Positions 50,050 to 59,843 are shown, numbered from the stretch's first letter. The stretch: 64,000 nucleotides of DNA from an uncultured Lachnospiraceae bacterium (GCA_910578345.1 CAJTRA010000008.1:1-64000); one strand, 5' to 3'. Notes: generated from the letters alone by a model not told the origin. Made by a program: numbers and translations.

Positions 50050-52833
50050 ATGAGCAAAGAACTGGCGAAGACCTATGACCCGAAGGGGTTGGAAGACAGA
50101 CTGTATCAGAAATGGATGGACAAGAAATATTTCCATGCCGAGGTGGACGAGACGAAGAAACCTTTTACCATCGTGATTCCGCCGCCGAATATTACGGGGC
50201 AGCTGCATATGGGACATGCGCTTGACAATACCATGCAGGATATCCTGATCCGCTATAAGAGGATGCAGGGATACAATGCGCTCTGGCAGCCGGGCACCGA
50301 CCACGCCTCTATCGCCACGGAGGTGCGGATCATCGAGAAGCTGAAGGAGGAGGGCGCCAGCAAGGAAGAACTGGGACGGGAAGGATTCTTGAAGCGCGCC
50401 TGGGAATGGAAAAAGGAGTACGGCGGACGGATCATCGGCCAGTTGAAGAAGCTGGGGTCTTCCTGCGACTGGGACAGAGAGCGGTTTACCATGGACGAGG
50501 GCTGCAACAGGGCAGTCACCGAAGTGTTCTGCAAGATGCATGAGAAAGGCTGGATCTACAAGGGCAGCAGGATCATCAACTGGTGTCCGGTGTGTAATAC
50601 ATCCATTTCCGACGCGGAGGTGGAGTATGAGGAGCAGGCAGGCCATTTCTGGCATATCAAGTATCCGTTGGTGGATGAGAATGGAATGCCCAGCAAGACG
50701 GAATTTTTAGAGTTTGCAACCACCCGTCCGGAGACGATGCTTGGCGATACCGCTGTGGCGGTGAACCCGAAGGATGAGAGATATGCTTATCTAAAAGGAA
50801 GAATGGTGTGGCTGCCGATCGTGAACAAAGCGATTCCGGTGGTGGAAGACGAGTATGTGGACATGGAGTTCGGTACGGGCGTGGTAAAGATCACGCCGGC
50901 TCACGACCCCAACGATTTCGAGGTGGGCAAGCGCCATAACCTGCCGGAAGTCAATATTTTAAACGACGATGCCACCATCAATGCAAACGGCGGCAAATAC
51001 GAGGGCTTAGACCGCTATGAGGCGAGAAAGCAGATCGTGAAGGAACTGGAAGCGGAAGGGCTGCTTGTGAAGATCGAGGACTATGCGCACAACGTAGGAA
51101 CTCATGACCGCTGCAAGACGACGATCGAGCCGATGATCAAGAAGCAGTGGTTCGTGAAGATGGAGGAACTGATCAAGCCTGCCGTGGAAGCGGTAAAGAG
51201 CGGCGAGATCAGGCTGATTCCTGAGCGCATGGACAAGACGTATTTCAACTGGACGGACAATATCCGCGACTGGTGTATCAGCCGCCAGCTCTGGTGGGGA
51301 CACCGGATCCCGGCTTACTACTGCGACGCGTGCGGCGAGATCGTGGTGGCAGCGCAGATGCCGGAAAAGTGCCCGAAATGCGGCGGAACTCATTTTACCC
51401 AGGATCCGGATACGCTGGATACATGGTTTTCATCCGCGCTGTGGCCTTTCTCCACATTGGGATGGCCCGAAAGGACGGAAGATCTGAACTATTTCTATCC
51501 GACGGATGTGCTGGTGACGGGGTATGATATTATTTTCTTCTGGGTGATCCGTATGATCTTTTCCGGGTACGAGCAGATGGGGGAGAAGCCCTTTAAGACC
51601 GTGCTGTTCCATGGTCTGGTGCGGGATTCCCAGGGCCGCAAGATGAGTAAGTCTTTAGGCAACGGCATCGATCCGCTGGAGATCATCGACAAGTATGGCG
51701 CGGATGCACTTCGCCTGACGTTGATTACGGGCAATGCGCCAGGCAACGATATGCGTTTCTACTATGAGAGAGTGGAGGCCAGCCGGAACTTCGCGAATAA
51801 GGTATGGAACGCATCCCGTTTTATTATGATGAATATGGAGCAGGTGGAGGAGAAGACAGGGAAACGCAGCTGGGAAGTTTCTTATGATGAAATCAGAGAG
51901 TATTTGGAGCCTGCAGATAAATGGATTCTGTCCAAGTTGAATACGCTGGTAAAAGAGGTGACGGATAATATCGACCACTTTGAGCTGGGAATCGCGGTAC
52001 AGAAAGTGTATGATTTTATCTGGGATGAGTTTTGTGACTGGTATATCGAGATGGTGAAGCCGCGCTTATATCAGAGAGGGAAGGATGGAGCGGAAGCTGC
52101 TGCAGACAGTGTGTCAGCGGACGGCGGGGAGCAGGATGTCTCATGTGGCGAGCGCAAGAATCAGAACCAGGCAGTACAGAGCAAGAATGCGGCGCTGTGG
52201 ACCTTGAAGCAGATTTTGATCGATGCGCTGAAGCTGCTACATCCGTATATGCCGTTTATCACAGAGGAGATCTTCTGCACGATCCAGAGTGAGGAAGAGT
52301 CCATTATGATCTCTGACTGGCCGGTTTATGCGGAGGAGAAGGCATATCAGACCGAGGAACAGGCTACCGAGCTGATCAAGGAAGCAGTCCGCGGGATCCG
52401 TAATATTCGCACGCAGATGAATGTGGCGCCCAGCAGGAAAGCGGCAATGTTTATCGTCAGCGAGACGGAGTCTGTCAGGAATGTCTTCGAGGAAGGCAGG
52501 CTGTTCTTTGCGGCGCTTGCGGGCGCTTCCGAGGTGACGGTACAGGCGGACAGGAGTGGAATCGCACCGGATGCGGTGTCGGTGGTGATTCCGAATGCGT
52601 CGGTTTATATTCCTTTCGCGGAGCTTGTGGAGATCGGGCAGGAGATCGAGCGGCTTGCGAAAGAAGAAAAGAGACTGCAGGGTGAGCTTGCGCGGGTGAA
52701 CGGTATGCTTAAGAATGAGAAATTCATGGCCAAGGCGCCGGAGGCGAAGGTTGCGGAAGAGCGCGCGAAGCTTGAGAAATATACGCAGATGCTCTCACAA
52801 GTGCAGGAGAGACTGGGACAGCTTAAGAAATAA
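50050..52833 (+). CDS. valS: Valyl-tRNA synthetase
   Basis: A 927-residue cytoplasmic class I synthetase that charges tRNA-Val. Seen are PPPNITGQLHMGH (HIGH motif at about 53-56), the editing domain with TTRPETMLGD, the zinc-like CDACG/CPKCGG pair, KMSKS (about 531-535), the anticodon-binding domain and a C-terminal coiled coil. ATG 50050 follows AGGAGG; an open frame to 49915 runs back through the T-box. Around residues 681-712 there is a hydrophilic Ser/Ala/Gln-rich stretch that appears to be a local insertion. The T-box upstream controls it. Confidence 0.97.
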   Translation: MSKELAKTYDPKGLEDRLYQKWMDKKYFHAEVDETKKPFTIVIPPPNITGQLHMGHALDNTMQDILIRYKRMQGYNALWQPGTDHASIATEVRIIEKLKEEGASKEELGREGFLKRAWEWKKEYGGRIIGQLKKLGSSCDWDRERFTMDEGCNRAVTEVFCKMHEKGWIYKGSRIINWCPVCNTSISDAEVEYEEQAGHFWHIKYPLVDENGMPSKTEFLEFATTRPETMLGDTAVAVNPKDERYAYLKGRMVWLPIVNKAIPVVEDEYVDMEFGTGVVKITPAHDPNDFEVGKRHNLPEVNILNDDATINANGGKYEGLDRYEARKQIVKELEAEGLLVKIEDYAHNVGTHDRCKTTIEPMIKKQWFVKMEELIKPAVEAVKSGEIRLIPERMDKTYFNWTDNIRDWCISRQLWWGHRIPAYYCDACGEIVVAAQMPEKCPKCGGTHFTQDPDTLDTWFSSALWPFSTLGWPERTEDLNYFYPTDVLVTGYDIIFFWVIRMIFSGYEQMGEKPFKTVLFHGLVRDSQGRKMSKSLGNGIDPLEIIDKYGADALRLTLITGNAPGNDMRFYYERVEASRNFANKVWNASRFIMMNMEQVEEKTGKRSWEVSYDEIREYLEPADKWILSKLNTLVKEVTDNIDHFELGIAVQKVYDFIWDEFCDWYIEMVKPRLYQRGKDGAEAAADSVSADGGEQDVSCGERKNQNQAVQSKNAALWTLKQILIDALKLLHPYMPFITEEIFCTIQSEEESIMISDWPVYAEEKAYQTEEQATELIKEAVRGIRNIRTQMNVAPSRKAAMFIVSETESVRNVFEEGRLFFAALAGASEVTVQADRSGIAPDAVSVVIPNASVYIPFAELVEIGQEIERLAKEEKRLQGELARVNGMLKNEKFMAKAPEAKVAEERAKLEKYTQMLSQVQERLGQLKK

Positions 52834-52950
52834 GACTGGTAATGCACAGAGATTTAGTGTAAAGTGGAGTAAGAAGCAAGGCGTTCTCTGTACAGAGTTA
52901 AGAAGAAAGCGCCAGGGGAATAATGGCTGAAGAAGGTGAGGAGGAGTCTT

Positions 52951-54462
52951 TTGGGTGAGATAGATTTTTCACGGGATCAGATGAATAAACTGAAAAGCGC
53001 CATGAACTGGGAGGAGGAGATCAAAGCTTCTTCAGGCCAGTCGGCGGAGACGGTGAAGCGGGGATTCGGATGGGATCCCTGCGGAACGAATCTGGCAAGG
53101 GGCACGAAACTTCGGGTGGAGAAGGATGGCATGGCGGCATGGCTTTATCTGGCGCCGCCGGACCAGGGCCAGGTTTATACGAAGGAGGAACTGATTACTT
53201 ATCTGGAGCGCAACGGTGTCGTCACGGGATATCACAGTTCTAATCTCTCGGCTATGATCAAGAAGAAGGTTTATGAGAGGGAGATCCTGGTTGCGAAGGG
53301 CAAAGAAGTCGAGAAGGGGAAGGATGGCTGGTTTGAGTACCTTTTTACGCCGGAAGAGTATGGCGTGCCCAAAATCAGGGAAGACGGAACGGTAGATTAC
53401 ACGAGTATGAGCGCACTTCACAATGTGCACAGTGGGGAGAAAGTCGCCATCTATCACCGGGCTGAGCAGGGCAAGGATGGATATACCGTGCGGGGAGTGG
53501 AAGTTAAGGCGAAGCCGTCCAAGGAACAGCCGCCGCTGCGCGGCAAAGGAGTGGAGCGCATCGGAGATGAATATTTTGCGCAGACAGATGGTAAGATCGA
53601 GGCGAAAAACGGCAAGATCGATATCCAGAAAGTGCATGAAATCGCTGGTGATGTGACGCTGATCGTCGGTCAGGTGGAATTCTTTGGCGATGTGATCATC
53701 AATGGTAATGTGGAGAATGGCGTCGTCGTCCGGGCTGGACGGAACATTGAGATCCACGGTACGTCGGGAAGCGCTACTTTGCTGGCGGGCGGTGACGTGA
53801 TTATCAGCCGTGGGATACAGGGGGGCGGTACAATCTCGGCTAAGGGCAGTGTCTTCGCTGACTTTATTGAGAATACTACGGTGATTGCCGGAGGAACCGT
53901 GCTCTCCAATACGATCCTGAATGCAAATATCCACGCAGAGGATAAAGTGATCACGACTGGTAAGAAGGGGGCTGTGATCGGAGGATATGTACACGGTTTC
54001 AAGGGGATCGAGGCGATCACGGCAGGCAGTGATGCGGAGGTAAAGACGATTCTGCACAGCGGATATGAGCAGAAGTCTTATGAGAGATTCCTGGAACTGC
54101 GCCGTAAGGAAAGTGAACTCAAGGAGAAACTTTCAGAGCTTGTCGATAATATGACAGATGCGATGCGGGAGAGACGCACAGGAAGCTCTGGCAGTTCCAT
54201 GGCGGCAGAGCTCAGACTGATGGAACGGGATAAAATGAAAGAGCTGTATTTCGAGGAGCTGGACCAGATCAGCCGTGAACGGGAATCCCTGGAAGAGATC
54301 ATGGACGCGAGCCAGGGGGCATATGTCAAAGTAGATGGAAATATCTATCGGAATGTAGTGGTCAGTGTCAATGTGGAACAGTTGACGTTGAACAGGGGCA
54401 CAGGCTATATGGTCTATACGGCGGATAACGGTGTGCTGGAAGGAAATGTTATTGTGCACTGA
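52951..54462 (+). CDS. FapA-like (DUF342) polymer-forming protein
   Basis: A protein of about 503 residues with the DUF342/FapA plan: an N-terminal domain (to ~230), a right-handed beta-helix of regular short repeats (about 230-360: VIINGNVENGVVVRAGRNIE, then SATLLAGGDVIISRG and similar), and a C-terminal coiled coil. FapA-like proteins are linked to the cell surface, flagella or polymer assembly, but the function is not settled. TTG at 52951 behind GAGGAG is my preferred start; ATG 52981 is an alternative that lacks a good ribosome site. It lies between valS and folC. Confidence 0.8.
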   Translation: MGEIDFSRDQMNKLKSAMNWEEEIKASSGQSAETVKRGFGWDPCGTNLARGTKLRVEKDGMAAWLYLAPPDQGQVYTKEELITYLERNGVVTGYHSSNLSAMIKKKVYEREILVAKGKEVEKGKDGWFEYLFTPEEYGVPKIREDGTVDYTSMSALHNVHSGEKVAIYHRAEQGKDGYTVRGVEVKAKPSKEQPPLRGKGVERIGDEYFAQTDGKIEAKNGKIDIQKVHEIAGDVTLIVGQVEFFGDVIINGNVENGVVVRAGRNIEIHGTSGSATLLAGGDVIISRGIQGGGTISAKGSVFADFIENTTVIAGGTVLSNTILNANIHAEDKVITTGKKGAVIGGYVHGFKGIEAITAGSDAEVKTILHSGYEQKSYERFLELRRKESELKEKLSELVDNMTDAMRERRTGSSGSSMAAELRLMERDKMKELYFEELDQISRERESLEEIMDASQGAYVKVDGNIYRNVVVSVNVEQLTLNRGTGYMVYTADNGVLEGNVIVH

Positions 54463-54568
54463 CCCCTTGCAGATCACAGGCAGGCTTGTGAAAGAGAATG
54501 CCTTGCGGGATCAGGGGCGGAGGTGTTATGTGGGAACAGAAGAGTTATGAAGAGGCGGGAAAGTAAGG

Positions 54569-55891
54569 ATGGCGGAGAAGATCGGCAGTTATGAGGAAGC
54601 GGTAGACTATATCAACGGGATCCCAAAGTTTACCGGGAAAAGCAGTATGGAAGATACCGTCAGTTTTCTGTCGTATCTGGGAGATCCGGCACAGAATTGT
54701 AAGATGATCCATGTGGCAGGCACAAACGGAAAAGGTTCCGTTTGTGCTTATTTGTGTTCGGTTCTGAAAGAGGCGGGAATTGCGGCGGGCATGTTTATTT
54801 CCCCTCATTTGGTTACGATGCGGGAGCGGCTTGTGGCAGATGGAGTGATGGCGAGCAGGGAGGAATTTCTGGAAGCATTCTGCATTGTATACCAGAAACT
54901 TTCCGTGCTGCCGCCAAAGCTTGCAGGAAGAGACTACCATCCCAGCTTTTTTGAGTTTCTGTTCTTTATGGCGATGGTATTTTTTGAGAAAAAGGGCGTA
55001 GAATATGTGATACTGGAGACAGGATTAGGCGGCAGGCTGGATGCGACGAATGCGGTGAAACAGAAGAAAATGTGTGTCATAACATCGATTGGGTATGACC
55101 ATATGGAGTATCTGGGAGATACGCTTCCTGAGATTGCGGCGGAGAAAGCCGGGATCATGCGGCGTAACGTTCCTGTGGTCTATCCGGCAGAGAAGAAAGA
55201 AGTGGCGTGCAAGTTAGCAGAATGTGCCGCGAAGGCAGGCGCAGAAGCGGTTCCAATGCCGGAATGGGCGATAAAAGAAATAAAGATTCAGAATAAAACA
55301 ATTGATTTTTCTCTTCATTTAAACTATTATGATTATATTGGTTTTACTGTGTCTACACCGGCAGTTTACCAGACGGAGAATGCAGCGCTGGCAGTTTGGG
55401 CGCTTACGCGGCTTAACGATCAGCGAATTACGCTGTCGGTCGTGCAGGAGGGAATCCGCAGGATGGTCTGGGAAGGCAGAATGGAAGAGATTGGTCCGAA
55501 CGTTTATCTGGACGGCGCCCATAATATAGACGGGATTCTCGCATTTCTTGAGACAGTAAGATCACATCCCTGTCAGGGGAGGCGGAAGCTGTTATACTCC
55601 ACCGTGAAAGATAAGAATTACCAAAAGACGGTGGAGGCAATTGCATGTTCCGCTCTGTTTGATGAGATCGGCGTGGTGGCGCTTGCAGATGAACGCGCCC
55701 TGCCGCTTACGGTATTAGAAGATTCTTACAGACAGTATACAGGATTTAGATGCAAGGCTTATAAAGAACTGGATACAGCTTATACGGAGCTGGTGCAGGA
55801 TAAGGATGACGAGGATACGGTGTATATTGTCGGTTCATTATATTTGGCGGGCGAGATCAAAGCCCTTTTAAGGAGGCCTCGGCATGATTAA
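54569..55891 (+). CDS. folC: Folylpolyglutamate/dihydrofolate synthase
   Basis: A 440-residue cytoplasmic ligase that adds glutamate to folates. The P-loop HVAGTNGKGS (about 50-59), the SPHLVTMRERL block (about 77), the metal-binding region ETGLGGRLDATN (about 149-160) and DGAHN (about 313) are all present, in the usual order and at normal length. It overlaps the next small gene by eight bases and appears to be part of one operon through 57483. Confidence 0.95.
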   Translation: MAEKIGSYEEAVDYINGIPKFTGKSSMEDTVSFLSYLGDPAQNCKMIHVAGTNGKGSVCAYLCSVLKEAGIAAGMFISPHLVTMRERLVADGVMASREEFLEAFCIVYQKLSVLPPKLAGRDYHPSFFEFLFFMAMVFFEKKGVEYVILETGLGGRLDATNAVKQKKMCVITSIGYDHMEYLGDTLPEIAAEKAGIMRRNVPVVYPAEKKEVACKLAECAAKAGAEAVPMPEWAIKEIKIQNKTIDFSLHLNYYDYIGFTVSTPAVYQTENAALAVWALTRLNDQRITLSVVQEGIRRMVWEGRMEEIGPNVYLDGAHNIDGILAFLETVRSHPCQGRRKLLYSTVKDKNYQKTVEAIACSALFDEIGVVALADERALPLTVLEDSYRQYTGFRCKAYKELDTAYTELVQDKDDEDTVYIVGSLYLAGEIKALLRRPRHD

Positions 55892-56051
55892 TTTCGAAGA
55901 AGAATTGAAGAAGTTCCATCCCAGTTTAGAGGTTGAAGACGCGGAGGAAGCGATTTATAATCAGGATCTGACGGATATGGCAGATCTGATGGTCAAGGTT
56001 GTGAAGGAAGCGAAGAAAGCAGAGATCCAGGCAGGATTAAACATAGAATAG
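55884..56051 (+). CDS. Small conserved-looking protein, 55 residues
   Basis: A short gene with a strong ribosome site, AAGGAGG at 55870-55876, and a start that overlaps the end of folC by eight bases. The product, opening MINFEEELKKFHPSLEVEDA, is acidic and helical (then EEAIYNQDLTDMADLMVKVV) with no membrane segment. It is 14 bases from the next gene. I do not recognise a family; the tight linkage suggests it is real and translated together with its neighbours. Confidence 0.7.
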   Translation: MINFEEELKKFHPSLEVEDAEEAIYNQDLTDMADLMVKVVKEAKKAEIQAGLNIE

Positions 56052-56064
56052 GGGATTGGCATAG

Positions 56065-57483
56065 ATGATTTGTTATCAGTGTGGATGTACTTTGTCCGAG
56101 CATGATTTCTGCACAAACTGTGGTGCCGATGTAGCCCTGTATAAGAAGATCATATATATTTCCAATCGTTTTTACAATGAGGGTTTGGAGAGGGCAAACG
56201 TCAGGGATCTGACAGGTGCGATCACCAGTTTGCGGCAGAGTCTGAAATTCAATAAAAATAATGTAGAAGCCCGTAATCTGCTGGGGCTGGTATATTTTGA
56301 GACGGGTGAAGTGGTGGCGGCGCTCAGTGAATGGGTGATCAGTAAGAACTTAAGACCGAAGAAGAACATAGCGGATGACTATATTAATATGATCCAGACG
56401 AATCAGAACCGGCTGGATATCATTAATCAGACGATCAAGAAGTATAACCAGGCCCTTACTTACTGTAATCAGGACAGCCTGGATCTGGCAGTCATCCAGC
56501 TCAAGAAAGTATTGTCCTTAAATCCAAAGTTTATCAGGGCGCATCAATTGCTGGCGCTTCTGTATATCAACAGTGAAGAGTGGGAGAGAGCCAAGAGAGA
56601 GCTGACAAAGTGCAGTGAGATAGATACGAATAACACAGTGACGCAGCGGTATCTGAAAGAAGTGGATGAGATGCTTCTGCCGGAGGATGGGGTCAAACAA
56701 TCCCAGAGGAAGAAACAGAAGTCGGAAGATATCGTTAAGTACCAGAGCGGGAACGAGACGATCATTCAGCCGGTCAATATCAGGGAAGGCAAGGGCGTCA
56801 CGTCGCTGCTGAATCTGGGGATCGGCATTATCATTGGAATCGCGATCGCCGTATTTCTGATTCTGCCGGCCAGAATCCAGGCTTCCAGGGCAGATATCGA
56901 TGAGGAGTTGCGTAAAGTGGGTGAGCAGTCTGATGCTAAGACGGCGACGATCGATGAGCTGCAGCTTCAGGTAAATGAGCTGACAAAGGCAAATGGCGAT
57001 TTGCAGCAGAATCTGGAGGCGTATCTGGGAACAGATGGCCAGTTGCGGTCTGTGGAGAGTCTGTTGAAGGCGGCGGATGCTTATCTGACAAATCCGGAAG
57101 AGATCACAGTGGTGGCAGATTATCTGGAGGAGATTGCGCCGGAAGAGAATGAGGATGCGGGGGAGAATTCGGAGTCTTTCGAGAATCTTTATCATACCTT
57201 GCTGGCCCTCGTAGGGCCCAGTGTTGCGCAGGCTTACTATGATGACGGCTATGAAGCGTACAGACAGGAGAACTATGAGGATGCGATCCCGAATCTGGAG
57301 AAGGCGTTCAAGTACGATGCAGCCAATGGAGACGCCCTCTATAATCTGGCGAATTCTTACTATCGCAATGGGCAGGAAGAACAGGCGCAGGCGGCTTATC
57401 GGCAGGTGATGGAGCTGTTTCCGGGAACGGAGAAAGCGAGAAAAGCGGAGGCGTTTCTGGAGGAGATCGGAAGCGAGGATTAG
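56065..57483 (+). CDS. Zinc-ribbon, TPR-repeat membrane protein
   Basis: A 472-residue protein with an N-terminal zinc ribbon (C4-x2-C7 and C16-x2-C19 in CYQCGC and CTNCGA), TPR units (about 30-210), a single membrane helix near 250-270 (LGIGIIIGIAIAVFLIL), a coiled coil (about 280-320) and further TPR units at the C-terminus outside the membrane (about 395-465; YDDGYEAYRQENYEDAIPNL). It probably works as a scaffold across the membrane. Its partners are unknown. Confidence 0.75.
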   Translation: MICYQCGCTLSEHDFCTNCGADVALYKKIIYISNRFYNEGLERANVRDLTGAITSLRQSLKFNKNNVEARNLLGLVYFETGEVVAALSEWVISKNLRPKKNIADDYINMIQTNQNRLDIINQTIKKYNQALTYCNQDSLDLAVIQLKKVLSLNPKFIRAHQLLALLYINSEEWERAKRELTKCSEIDTNNTVTQRYLKEVDEMLLPEDGVKQSQRKKQKSEDIVKYQSGNETIIQPVNIREGKGVTSLLNLGIGIIIGIAIAVFLILPARIQASRADIDEELRKVGEQSDAKTATIDELQLQVNELTKANGDLQQNLEAYLGTDGQLRSVESLLKAADAYLTNPEEITVVADYLEEIAPEENEDAGENSESFENLYHTLLALVGPSVAQAYYDDGYEAYRQENYEDAIPNLEKAFKYDAANGDALYNLANSYYRNGQEEQAQAAYRQVMELFPGTEKARKAEAFLEEIGSED

Positions 57484-57569
57484 ATCTGACTGACCTGTCG
57501 GTGACAGGAGAGAAGACCAGGAAGTCATAGAGAAAGTGCATGGAGATAAGAACATAAAACACGAAAGAG

Positions 57570-57622
57570 AAAGGACATGGTGTATGCCATGTCCTTTTCG
57601 CACGTATGAAAAAGGACATGGC
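57570..57622 (+). terminator. Three-arm alternative hairpin before spoIIAA
   Basis: AAAGGACATGG (57570-57580) pairs with CCATGTCCTTT (57587-57597), followed by TTCG. The same middle arm can pair instead with GAAAAAGGACATGGC (57608-57622). The two pairings exclude each other. It could be a terminator with an alternative form controlling read-through into spoIIAA, or two overlapping terminators. Confidence 0.5.
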
Positions 57623-57655
57623 GTCAGGGAAAGAAGAGAAAGGAGTTTACATAAC

Positions 57656-57964
57656 ATGGAGGATTTCAAAGTGATTGATAACTACCTTATGATAAGACTT
57701 CCGGATGAGATTGATCATCACAAGTCGATTGACATAAGTACAAAAGCGGACCGTTATATCATGACAAAGAAAGTGGGAAATGTCGTGTTTGATTTTGAGC
57801 GGACAACCTTTATGGACAGTTCCGGGATTGGGATTATTCTGGGCAGATATAAGAAGATCGCCTGTTTTGGCGGCAAGGTTTATGCCATCAATACAGATCA
57901 GCGGATCAGAAGGATACTGTTGTTGTCCGGGCTGCAGAGTATTGTGGAGATTATTTCACAGTGA
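57656..57964 (+). CDS. spoIIAA: Anti-sigma-F factor antagonist
   Basis: A 102-residue STAS-domain protein. The phosphorylation site lies in FMDSSGIGIILGRYK (S55/S56), as in SpoIIAA. In its dephosphorylated form it releases sigma-F from SpoIIAB in the forespore. The start at 57656 follows AAAGGAG; the longer frame from 57536 crosses the hairpin region. It is first in the usual order spoIIAA-spoIIAB-sigF. Confidence 0.93.
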   Translation: MEDFKVIDNYLMIRLPDEIDHHKSIDISTKADRYIMTKKVGNVVFDFERTTFMDSSGIGIILGRYKKIACFGGKVYAINTDQRIRRILLLSGLQSIVEIISQ

Positions 57965-58065
57965 CGGCCAACAGACGATCCATACCTGCATGAATGGAAA
58001 GCGCAAAGCGATATTTTTCATGTCGTGAACTATAGTGATACAGTGAAGATGGAATGGAGGACGAG

Positions 58066-58554
58066 ATGATCGAGGTAATTGAGAAGAAAAACAGGAATAA
58101 AACGACGAATAAGATACGGCTGGAATTTGCGGCGGTATCGGACAATGAATCTTTTGCCAGGATGGTAGTGGCGGCTTTTATCACACCGTTAAATCCCACG
58201 CTGGAAGAGATGTCTGATGTGAAGACGGCAATCTCTGAGGCAGTGACCAACGCTGTGATCCATGGCTATGAAAACCGTAATTGTCTGGAAGATCGAGTGT
58301 TCATGGAGTGTATGCTGAAGGGGGATGTGCTGGAAGTAGAAATCTCAGACAGAGGAACCGGGATTGAAGATGTGAAACTGGCAATGGAACCGTTGTATAC
58401 GTCCAAACCGGAACAGGACCGGTCAGGCATGGGATTCGCCTTTATGGAGGCATTCATGGACAACCTGGAGGTGGAGTCGGAAGTCGGCTGCGGGACGCTT
58501 GTGCGGATGTGCAAGAAGATTGGCGTTAGTTCCTGGATCGACAGTGAGGAATAG
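58066..58554 (+). CDS. spoIIAB: Anti-sigma-F factor, serine kinase
   Basis: A 162-residue GHKL-type serine kinase and anti-sigma factor. N-box EAVTNAVIHGYEN (about 64-76), G1 SDRGTGIED (about 100) and GMGFAFMEAF (about 125) are present. It binds sigma-F and phosphorylates SpoIIAA. ATG at 58066 is chosen since GGAGG lies directly upstream; an ATG at 58054 overlaps that site. Four bases separate it from sigF. Confidence 0.93.
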   Translation: MIEVIEKKNRNKTTNKIRLEFAAVSDNESFARMVVAAFITPLNPTLEEMSDVKTAISEAVTNAVIHGYENRNCLEDRVFMECMLKGDVLEVEISDRGTGIEDVKLAMEPLYTSKPEQDRSGMGFAFMEAFMDNLEVESEVGCGTLVRMCKKIGVSSWIDSEE

Positions 58555-58557
58555 CCG

Positions 58558-59334
58558 ATGGAAGAGACTGCCGTATTAATTGAACGATCACAGGCAGGAG
58601 ATAAAGCGGCAAGAGAGACACTGATTGAGGAAAATCTGGGACTGGTACGTCATATTGTGAAACGGTTTGCGGGACGCGGCTATGATATGGAAGATTTGTT
58701 TCAGATTGGGTGTATCGGTCTGATGAAGGCTATTGATAAATTCGACTTACAGTATGAAGTGCGGTTCTCAACTTACGCTGTACCGATGATCCAGGGGGAG
58801 ATCAAACGTTTCTTAAGAGACGACGGTATGGTGAAAGTCAGCAGAACATTGAAGGAAAATGGCTGGAAGATCAAACAGGCGTCAGAGCGTCTTTCCCAGG
58901 AACTGGGAAGGGAGGCGACGCTGCAGGAGTTAGCGCAGGCAACGGGGCTGGAAGTGGAAGAGATTGTCATGGCCCTGGACGCCAATGTGGAAGTAGAGTC
59001 TATTTACAAGTCGGTCTATCAGTCAGATGGAAATGAGATCTATCTGGTGGATCAGGTTGTGAGTGGAAGCGGTGGGAACGGTTATGCCTCCATGGGGCGC
59101 ACAATGGTGAATACAAGTGGCGCCTGCGAAGATGCAGAAAAGGAAAAAGTGTTGAACCATATGCTTTTGGAGCAGCTTTTGGGTCGGCTTAACGACCGGG
59201 AAAGAGAACTGATCCGCATGCGGTATTTTCAGGATAAAACACAAGTGGAGGTGGCAAAATGTCTGGGAATCAGCCAGGTACAGGTGAGCCGGATGGAGAA
59301 GCGTATCCTGTTGCAGATGCGTCAGGAGGTATGA
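58558..59334 (+). CDS. sigF: RNA polymerase sigma factor F (forespore)
   Basis: A 258-residue sigma-70-family factor with region 2 (NLGLVRHIVKRFAGRGYDME, then DLFQIGCIGLMKAIDKF), region 3 and region 4 (LNDRERELIRMRYFQDKTQV, then CLGISQVQVSRMEKRIL). Its place after spoIIAB and its length identify it as the first forespore-specific factor. It begins four bases after the spoIIAB stop. Confidence 0.95.
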   Translation: MEETAVLIERSQAGDKAARETLIEENLGLVRHIVKRFAGRGYDMEDLFQIGCIGLMKAIDKFDLQYEVRFSTYAVPMIQGEIKRFLRDDGMVKVSRTLKENGWKIKQASERLSQELGREATLQELAQATGLEVEEIVMALDANVEVESIYKSVYQSDGNEIYLVDQVVSGSGGNGYASMGRTMVNTSGACEDAEKEKVLNHMLLEQLLGRLNDRERELIRMRYFQDKTQVEVAKCLGISQVQVSRMEKRILLQMRQEV

Positions 59335-59469
59335 TAGAATAGGATCATCGGAAAGCGCCTGTGCTGCCGGGAACGGTAAGACAGAAGATGGGCCCGGATG
59401 GCGGCAGTCTGGAAGCGCAGACGGGATAAACACGGGAAGACACTGATAGAAAGGAGAACTGCGGTCAGG

Positions 59470-59643
59470 ATGAATACATTTGAATATGAAGTTGCCAGTA
59501 TTGATGGAGACTATGCGAATCTAAGACGCATTGACGTGGAGAGCGATGAGACGAAACTGGTCGCCAGAGCGCTGCTTCCACCGGAGATCATGGAAGGAAC
59601 GAAAGTAAGGTATGAGATGATGCAGTATGAAATCATAGCGTGA
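59470..59643 (+). CDS. Small protein after sigF, 57 residues
   Basis: A short gene whose product (MNTFEYEVASIDGDYANLRR, then VARALLPPEIMEGTKVRYEM) looks like a small beta-barrel or OB-like fold. AAAGGAG lies about a dozen bases upstream. It is followed by a terminator. I do not recognise the family; it may be co-transcribed with the spoIIA genes. Confidence 0.6.
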   Translation: MNTFEYEVASIDGDYANLRRIDVESDETKLVARALLPPEIMEGTKVRYEMMQYEIIA

Positions 59644-59648
59644 CGCCT

Positions 59649-59690
59649 AAAAGCCAGTCAGGACTTCTTCAGAAGCCCGGCTGGCTTTGT
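59649..59690 (+). terminator. Terminator of the spoIIA transcript
   Basis: AAAGCCAG (59650-59657) pairs with CTGGCTTT (59681-59688) around an inner CTTCT/AGAAG stem; GTTGT follows. Confidence 0.75.
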
Positions 59691-59738
59691 TGTATTGAAA
59701 TTGTGTGGAAATAAAAAACAAGAAATGAAATGCAGATA

Positions 59739-59768
59739 GTATAAAATAAGACCTGTTTCAGCATACTA
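59739..59768 (+). promoter_or_regulatory. Sigma-G-type promoter of the spoVA genes
   Basis: GTATAA (59739-59744), 17 bases, CATACTA (59762-59768), matching the known sigma-G consensus (GYATRR and CATNMTA). The transcript would start about 70 bases before spoVAA, consistent with late forespore expression of spoVA. Confidence 0.7.
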
Positions 59769-59843
59769 ACGAAAACCGGGATCAAAAGAGTAAGAAATCA
59801 AGTGAATAATCATAAGAAGAGAGAATAACAGAGGATTTGAGTT

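Noticed and set aside
53032..54057. A 341-residue open frame on the minus strand
   Set aside because: It is antisense to the FapA-like gene, with no ribosome site and no recognisable domain.
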